NCBI GenBank assembly: GCA_021785155.1
Contig: JAJYGE010000540.1
Span: 1 to 10,140, forward strand
Source of the DNA: Planctomycetota bacterium
Lineage (GTDB): Bacteria; Planctomycetota; Phycisphaerae; WQYP01
Direction of reading: 5' to 3'
DNA: 10,140 nt
Made by a program: the position numbers and the translations under genes. Below the pieces are notes generated by a model. That model saw nothing but the letters and a program-made list of their open reading frames with translations, made no database searches and was not told where the DNA came from. This document shows, piece after piece, positions 6,302-10,140 of the stretch (positions are counted from its first letter, which is position 1; every line of letters begins with the position of its first letter).

Positions 6302-7594
6302 TCAGGTTTCCCGTGTCGGAATGGGGGGACCTGTGAGAATGGCGGCGTCCAGATTTACCTCTTTGCGGGCGTAAAGGTGCCCGGACCATACACTGCCGCC
6401 GCGGACATAATAGTCCCACATACTGCCCACCAATACACCAAGACAAAATAGAATTGCCGGCGGGATAAACAGCGGTGTCCATGGATCCTGGGAAGTGACG
6501 CGGCGCAGGCGTTCAAAATATGTGAAGAAAAGTATGTTCACGACCAACGCCAGCAGCAAGGCTGCCACCCCGGCGAACGCCGGATGAGTTATCAGCCCGA
6601 TCACAGCCAGAATTAAATAGAGAGGTACAAACGCGCCGGCCAGCAGCATCACCAGTGCGGTAAATACCGCAACCACCGGGCTGCAGCGTAAGCCGGAGTA
6701 AGCGTTTTTTTTCAGTCCACGGAATGTGTCTATCATTCCCTCATACATGCGACCGCTCAAGAGTTCATGGGTGCAAATTGTAAAAACATTCAGTCCCAGT
6801 GAACGCGCACGGGTGCCCAGCGCAAGATCCTCCACGAGCATTTTGTGAATAGCTTCATGACCCCCCATAAATCTGTAAGCGCTGGTGCGAAACAGCATAT
6901 ACGCTCCGCCGGTAAGCGGTGTCGGGTTGCGAGGGTCATTGGAGCGATACAATGGGGCCAATGTCAGCAGCGCATGTTGGGCCACAATCATGACCGCCTG
7001 CTCAAGCATACCGCCGGTTTCCATGCGCGGCAGCAGGCTGAGCATATCAAGATTGCGATGGCGTTGAAGTTGTACCATTTTTCGCAATGATTGCGGGTGA
7101 TGCCAGATATCTGAATCGGTAAACAGCACCAGCTCGCCATCAATCAGGGGCACCGCCTGCTGTATTGCCCAGACCTTGCCGCCCCAGTCGTCCGGCGGGC
7201 ATTGGGTGTGATGAATCACCTGCAAATGTGAATAGTGGACCGCCAGATCGCGGCAAATGTCCGCCGTGTCATCCGTCGATTGATCATCCACAAATATCAC
7301 GCGGTAATTCGGATAATCCAATTCACATAACGCCCCCAGTGTTCGCCGCAGAACATGCCCCTCATTGCGGCCAGGAGCGATAATTGTGACCTTTGGCCAA
7401 GCCATCGGATCGCCGGCATATTGCATCGGCACCTCGGTGGCCTGGACCAATCCATTAAAAGCGGTGGGGCTGGTACCGGTGTCGCAGACAAAATTTGCGA
7501 TGGTTCGCATGGCTTTTGAAAAATGAAGGCGCAACAGGACCAGGATAAGCAAGCCCATCAGAATGCAGATAATCCACGCCAGGAGGTTTTGCAT
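6302..7594 (-). CDS. HpnB/CrtQ-like membrane glycosyltransferase, family 2
   Basis: A 430-residue GT-A fold glycosyltransferase of the inner membrane. After an N-terminal membrane helix (about 4-23) come TIIAPGRNE (70-78), VDDQSTDDTA (102-111), PDDWGGKVWA (134-143), TDSDIWHHP (159-167, the metal-binding DSD), LTGGAYMLFR (227-236), VEDLALG (254-260) with the catalytic-type Asp, and SGRMYEG (280-286). About three membrane segments follow (roughly 305-337, 340-360, 376-392). WxGK, TDxDIxHxP and the late ED followed by R/K..G are the landmarks of hopanoid-associated HpnB; the ending WSGHLY (403-408) resembles the WxGR end of CrtQ proteins. It is the last gene of an mlaE-mlaF-GT operon, 73 bases after mlaF, with AAGGAA upstream of the ATG. 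The acceptor is unknown: a carotenoid, hopanoid or other lipid are all plausible. It is not a recent duplicate of the gene at 603-1730. Confidence 0.82.
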   Translation of the reverse strand: MQNLLAWIICILMGLLILVLLRLHFSKAMRTIANFVCDTGTSPTAFNGLVQATEVPMQYAGDPMAWPKVTIIAPGRNEGHVLRRTLGALCELDYPNYRVIFVDDQSTDDTADICRDLAVHYSHLQVIHHTQCPPDDWGGKVWAIQQAVPLIDGELVLFTDSDIWHHPQSLRKMVQLQRHRNLDMLSLLPRMETGGMLEQAVMIVAQHALLTLAPLYRSNDPRNPTPLTGGAYMLFRTSAYRFMGGHEAIHKMLVEDLALGTRARSLGLNVFTICTHELLSGRMYEGMIDTFRGLKKNAYSGLRCSPVVAVFTALVMLLAGAFVPLYLILAVIGLITHPAFAGVAALLLALVVNILFFTYFERLRRVTSQDPWTPLFIPPAILFCLGVLVGSMWDYYVRGGSVWSGHLYARKEVNLDAAILTGPPIPTRET

Positions 7595-7667
7595 GCGAGA
7601 CTTTCCTTGAACCAGTCAATCCGCACTATGATACGCAACTGCGGAACCACCGGATTCATTTTCAGAG

Positions 7668-8462
7668 TTACAACCGGTCCAGGGCGTCTAATTCCGCCTC
7701 ACTGGCGCGGCCTTGAATAAACCGTTGCACTTCCGGATCAGGGCAGGCGCGAATTTCATCGGCGGTGCCGCGATAAACAATTTTGCCGTGCAGCAGCATG
7801 ACGATCTGATCGGCGACCTTAAAAGCGCTGGCCATATCATGTGTGACCACAATACCTGTGACCTTGAACTGCTTTTGCAGCTTCAGGATCAATTCATTGA
7901 TGATATCGGAGCGGATGGGATCTAATCCGGTGGTTGGTTCATCGTAAAGTATGACTTCCGGGTTCATCGCCATGGCCCGGGCCAGGGCCACACGTTTGCG
8001 CTGTCCGCCGGAAAGATCGGCAGGCATTTTTTCCTCGGATCCCGCCATGCCCACAATGGATAATTTTTCATGCACGGTATCGGCAATTTGCGCTTCGGTG
8101 AATGTACCATCCTGTCGCAGCGGGAAGGCAATATTTTCGCCTACATCCATGGAATCAAATAACGCGCTTAACTGGAATAAAAATCCGAAGCGCTTGCGGA
8201 TCGGCTCCATATCCTTCTCGGGTAAATTATCAATGCGCCGACCATGAAAATAAATCTTTCCCGAGTCAGGTTTAAGCAAACCGACGATGTGTTTGAGCAG
8301 CACGGATTTTCCGGTTCCGGACGGGCCGATGACCACAGTGGTCTGGTCGGGCGTAATATCCAGGTTCAGGCTGTTAAGAACCATAAGCGGACCGAAACAC
8401 TTGTGAACATTCTCGAAACGAATGACCGGCACTGCGGCGTCTGGATGTGTTGTCAGGGGCAT
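7668..8462 (-). CDS. mlaF: MlaF-type ATPase of a lipid-transport ABC system
   Basis: The cytoplasmic ATPase that powers an MlaE-type permease moving phospholipids or other lipids between the inner and outer membranes. The 264 residues hold every ABC motif: Walker A GPSGTGKS (46-53), Q-loop LFQ with Gln97, signature LSGGQRKR (150-157), Walker B VILYDEP (170-176) with Glu175, D-loop GLDP (179-182) and H-loop VTHD with His208. The segment GFLFQLSALFDSMDVGEN and the phrase DEPTTGLDPIRSD mark the MlaF (Ttg2A) subfamily. MlaE ends only 10 bases upstream, so the two are co-transcribed; a weak GTGAG precedes the ATG. The next gene in the operon is a glycosyltransferase rather than the usual MCE-domain protein MlaD. 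MlaF/MlaE identity is firm; the lipid carried is not known. Confidence 0.95.
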   Translation of the reverse strand: MPLTTHPDAAVPVIRFENVHKCFGPLMVLNSLNLDITPDQTTVVIGPSGTGKSVLLKHIVGLLKPDSGKIYFHGRRIDNLPEKDMEPIRKRFGFLFQLSALFDSMDVGENIAFPLRQDGTFTEAQIADTVHEKLSIVGMAGSEEKMPADLSGGQRKRVALARAMAMNPEVILYDEPTTGLDPIRSDIINELILKLQKQFKVTGIVVTHDMASAFKVADQIVMLLHGKIVYRGTADEIRACPDPEVQRFIQGRASEAELDALDRL

Positions 8463-8472
8463 ACGTGAACAC

Positions 8473-9339
8473 TCACAAGATACTGGGCTGATTAGGCCAG
8501 AACATCACATAAATGTTATTAAGCATGACCGCGAGAATAAAATTCGCCAGCAGAATAACGCAGAAGCCCGATACAAAACTCTCGGTGCATGCGCGGCCCA
8601 CGCCCTGGGCACCATTGCCGCAACGAAATCCCTTGTAACAGGCAATAGTGGAAATGACCACGCCGAAGAAAAACGCTTTGATCAGTCCCACATAGACGGT
8701 GAACATATCCATACCGACTTGGGCGTAATGCCAGAAGGGATAATTGCGCACGCCTTCAGTACCCACCGCAATGAGCCATCCGCCCAGAATGCCGATGGAA
8801 TCACTGAATATCGTGAGTACCGGCGTCATGATGATGCACGCCAGCACACGCGGAACCACTAGCGTGCGAATGGGATCCGCCGCCATGACCCGCAGGGCGT
8901 CAATTTGTTCCGTGACGCGCATTGTGCCAAGCTCGGCAGTCATGGCTCCGCCAAGCCGGCCCGCCAGCATCACCGCCGTGAGTACGGGGCCGATTTGCTT
9001 GACAACGCTGATAACAATGACCGAGCCTACCCGGTTGCCCGCCCCGATGGCCTTAAATTGTGGAAAGGCTTCCACGGCCAATACGGCCCCGATAAAGCCA
9101 CCGCCCAGCATGACCACGGGAATTGATAAGGTTCCCATTTCATACATTTGTATGAATAGTTCACGAATGGTTCGGCGGTTCATTCCGGTTAACATGCGGT
9201 AAATAACCGAAAAGAAAAAACAGCCGAAATCGCCCAAGGTTTGAACGGCATGAACGCTCCATTGCCCTATCCATGCAATAGGTTCAATGATCGTCGTAAC
9301 CGCGTTGAGCGACCGGGATTGATTATCCTGCATATCCAT
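8473..9339 (-). CDS. mlaE: MlaE-type permease of a lipid-transport ABC system
   Basis: An inner-membrane permease of the MlaE/YrbE (DUF140) family, 288 residues, partner of the MlaF ATPase downstream. The family core is clear: YEMGTLSIPVVML (66-78), GAVLAVEAFPQF (84-95), IGPVLTAVMLAGRLGGAMTA (116-135), ELGTMRVTEQIDAL (136-149) with DPIRTLVVPRVLA (155-167), and CYKGFRCGNGAQGVGRA (234-250). About five membrane segments follow the N-terminal amphipathic region. An open frame runs upstream to an ATG at 9486 (337 residues), but those 49 extra residues look like translated non-coding DNA. The ATG at 9337-9339 has AAAGG and GAG just upstream and gives the usual family length, so it is preferred. No MCE (MlaD) gene or MlaA/B/C homologue is in the window. 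Confidence 0.94.
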   Translation of the reverse strand: MDMQDNQSRSLNAVTTIIEPIAWIGQWSVHAVQTLGDFGCFFFSVIYRMLTGMNRRTIRELFIQMYEMGTLSIPVVMLGGGFIGAVLAVEAFPQFKAIGAGNRVGSVIVISVVKQIGPVLTAVMLAGRLGGAMTAELGTMRVTEQIDALRVMAADPIRTLVVPRVLACIIMTPVLTIFSDSIGILGGWLIAVGTEGVRNYPFWHYAQVGMDMFTVYVGLIKAFFFGVVISTIACYKGFRCGNGAQGVGRACTESFVSGFCVILLANFILAVMLNNIYVMFWPNQPSIL

Positions 9340-9343
9340 AAAT

Positions 9344-9352
9344 CTCGCCTTT
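9344..9352 (-). promoter_or_regulatory. Shine-Dalgarno deciding the mlaE start
   Basis: On the minus strand AAAGGCGAG ends four bases before the ATG at 9339. This supports the 288-residue MlaE over the longer frame that opens at 9486. Confidence 0.55.
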
Positions 9353-9382
9353 AAGCGTCTCTGTCGGCACGCGTCCTCATGC

Positions 9383-9404
9383 CAGTGCAGTATTGTATAC
9401 ACTG
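9383..9404 (-). promoter_or_regulatory. Candidate -10 region and dyad upstream of mlaE
   Basis: TACAAT (minus strand, 9397-9392) is a 5-of-6 match to a -10 box and would start transcription about 45 bases before the mlaE ATG. It lies inside an imperfect dyad bounded by CAGTG (9383-9387) and CACTG (9400-9404). No recognisable -35 precedes it, so an activator or another sigma factor would be needed if this is the promoter. The rest of the 165-base gap to the GH28 gene shows no clear terminator. Confidence 0.25.
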
Positions 9405-9504
9405 TCGGGCCGGATGGGGGAATCTTCAGGAGTTTTTTTGGAACCGCTGTTGTTCTGTTCGCTGTTCGGAACCGGGGGCCGGGCAATGGTCGGCCCTGCC
9501 GCTG

Positions 9505-10140
9505 TCATTGTCGCCTGACGCGGGCTGGGCGCTGCATGAGCGGGGCGGGCGAATTGATCCATTGGATGCGTTTAACATCCTGGCAGAGAATTGCGGGCCG
9601 GGCGTCGGCGTTTTCCAGATCAAAATGGACATTATTGAGAATCAGATCATCAACATGCCGGGCATACATGCCATACGCCGGCAGATACGGCGCAAAGAGA
9701 AAAAAATCCGGAAAATCGGTGATATTTTCCGGTACATGAATGTCCCTGGCACTGGCCGGTGCGCCGCCCGAAAGTCGGATGGAAATATTTTCCAGCAGCA
9801 CCTGTCCGATGCGATGGCCTGGAAATCCGGTGATAAATATGCCTGTGGGAAAAAGCAGATGCCCCAGATTGGACGCCTGCGCGGTGACATTCCGGATAAC
9901 GATATTATTAATACTGCCGACACTTTGCGGTTTCTGGCCCGGATGAAAGGTGGAAAGTCTTCCGCCGAGGCGTATGAATATCGGCATATCCACATTTTTC
10001 ATGATGATATTGTTAAATCGCACATTGCTGATATGGGCACCATCAACGGATAAAATTTTAATTCCGCCCAGACGGGTGTCATAGTCATAACAATTTTTCA
10101 CATGAATATCCCGCATGGTACCCATGGTTTCGCTGCCGAA
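9505..10140 (-). CDS. Glycoside hydrolase family 28 (polygalacturonase-like) protein, C-terminal part, cut by the right window edge
   Basis: GH28 enzymes hydrolyse galacturonide bonds in pectins on a right-handed beta-helix. The frame is open to the window edge, so the ATG at 10125 is internal and only the last 211 residues are seen. They begin FGSETMGTMRDIHVKNC (1-17), the GSE segment after the catalytic site, then GGIKILS (25-31), NVRFNNIIMKNVDMPI (39-54), NNIVIRNV (78-85), VLLENISI (114-121) and YGMYARHVDDLILNNVHF (156-173) with DARPAILCQDV (179-189). These regular N-V/I-x-F/I coils are rungs of the helix, and the ARHV...RPAI end is typical of bacterial GH28 proteins. The NTD, DD and GHG catalytic motifs lie outside the window. 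The usual Arg of the RIK motif appears as Gly26 in GGIK, so activity or specificity may differ. A signal peptide cannot be checked. Confidence 0.85.
   Translation of the reverse strand, partial: FGSETMGTMRDIHVKNCYDYDTRLGGIKILSVDGAHISNVRFNNIIMKNVDMPIFIRLGGRLSTFHPGQKPQSVGSINNIVIRNVTAQASNLGHLLFPTGIFITGFPGHRIGQVLLENISIRLSGGAPASARDIHVPENITDFPDFFLFAPYLPAYGMYARHVDDLILNNVHFDLENADARPAILCQDVKRIQWINSPAPLMQRPARVRRQ

Noticed and set aside
7620..7645. Inverted repeat TCCGCA/TGCGGA in the mlaF-glycosyltransferase gap
   Set aside because: A 14-base loop and no T-run; too weak to count as a terminator that would split the operon.
9340..9486. 49-residue N-terminal extension of MlaE
   Set aside because: Not similar to any part of the family, no signal peptide or helix pattern, and a good ribosome site serves the internal ATG at 9339.
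9379..10053. 224-codon plus-strand frame
   Set aside because: It is antisense to the GH28 gene, whose beta-helix repeats are clear on the minus strand, and shows no motif of its own.
1..10140. tRNA, rRNA, CRISPR array, insertion sequence or attachment site
   Set aside because: No regularly spaced repeats, no transposase or integrase frame, no long terminal inverted repeats and no cloverleaf or rRNA signature were found by eye on either strand.

Overview
The window is chromosomal DNA from a Gram-negative-type bacterium of moderate GC content. It holds eight protein-coding genes, two of them cut by the window edges. I favour the PVC group (Planctomycetota, Verrucomicrobiota and relatives). The basis is gene content only: C30-type carotenoid desaturase/oxidase genes beside glycosyl- and acyltransferase genes, a GH28 gene with a planctomycete- or Bacteroidetes-like C-terminus, and an MlaE/MlaF lipid ABC pair that implies an outer membrane. 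No rRNA, tRNA or other marker supports this, so the phylum is an inference.

Layout. Bases 1-413 (minus) are the N-terminus of a xylulokinase. Bases 603-2509 (minus) are a two-gene operon with a 4-base ATGA overlap: a PlsC-type acyltransferase, then a CrtQ-like family 2 glycosyltransferase. From the same intergenic region (2510-2773) two FAD-dependent desaturase-family genes run the other way: a CrtN-like desaturase (2774-4333) and a CrtP-like desaturase/oxygenase (4401-5948), closed by a hairpin terminator at 6001-6020. After a 353-base stretch with no convincing gene comes a second minus-strand operon: mlaE (8473-9339), mlaF (7668-8462) and a second membrane-associated, HpnB/CrtQ-like family 2 glycosyltransferase (6302-7594). 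The right edge (9505-10140, minus) is the C-terminal part of a GH28 polygalacturonase-like beta-helix protein.

How the genes fit together. The block 1727-5948 reads as a C30 carotenoid pathway of the staphyloxanthin type. CrtN would desaturate a C30 precursor (diapophytoene, or squalene as in squalene-route bacteria). CrtP would oxidise the chain end. The CrtQ-like enzyme would add a sugar to the resulting carotenoic acid, and the acyltransferase would esterify that sugar. The C30 synthase (CrtM or HpnCDE) and the aldehyde dehydrogenase expected to finish a carotenoic acid are not in the window. The MlaEF-glycosyltransferase operon converges on this block. It may move or make a related glycolipid, but that link rests on position alone. 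The xylulokinase and GH28 genes are ordinary plant-polysaccharide and pentose functions at the edges.
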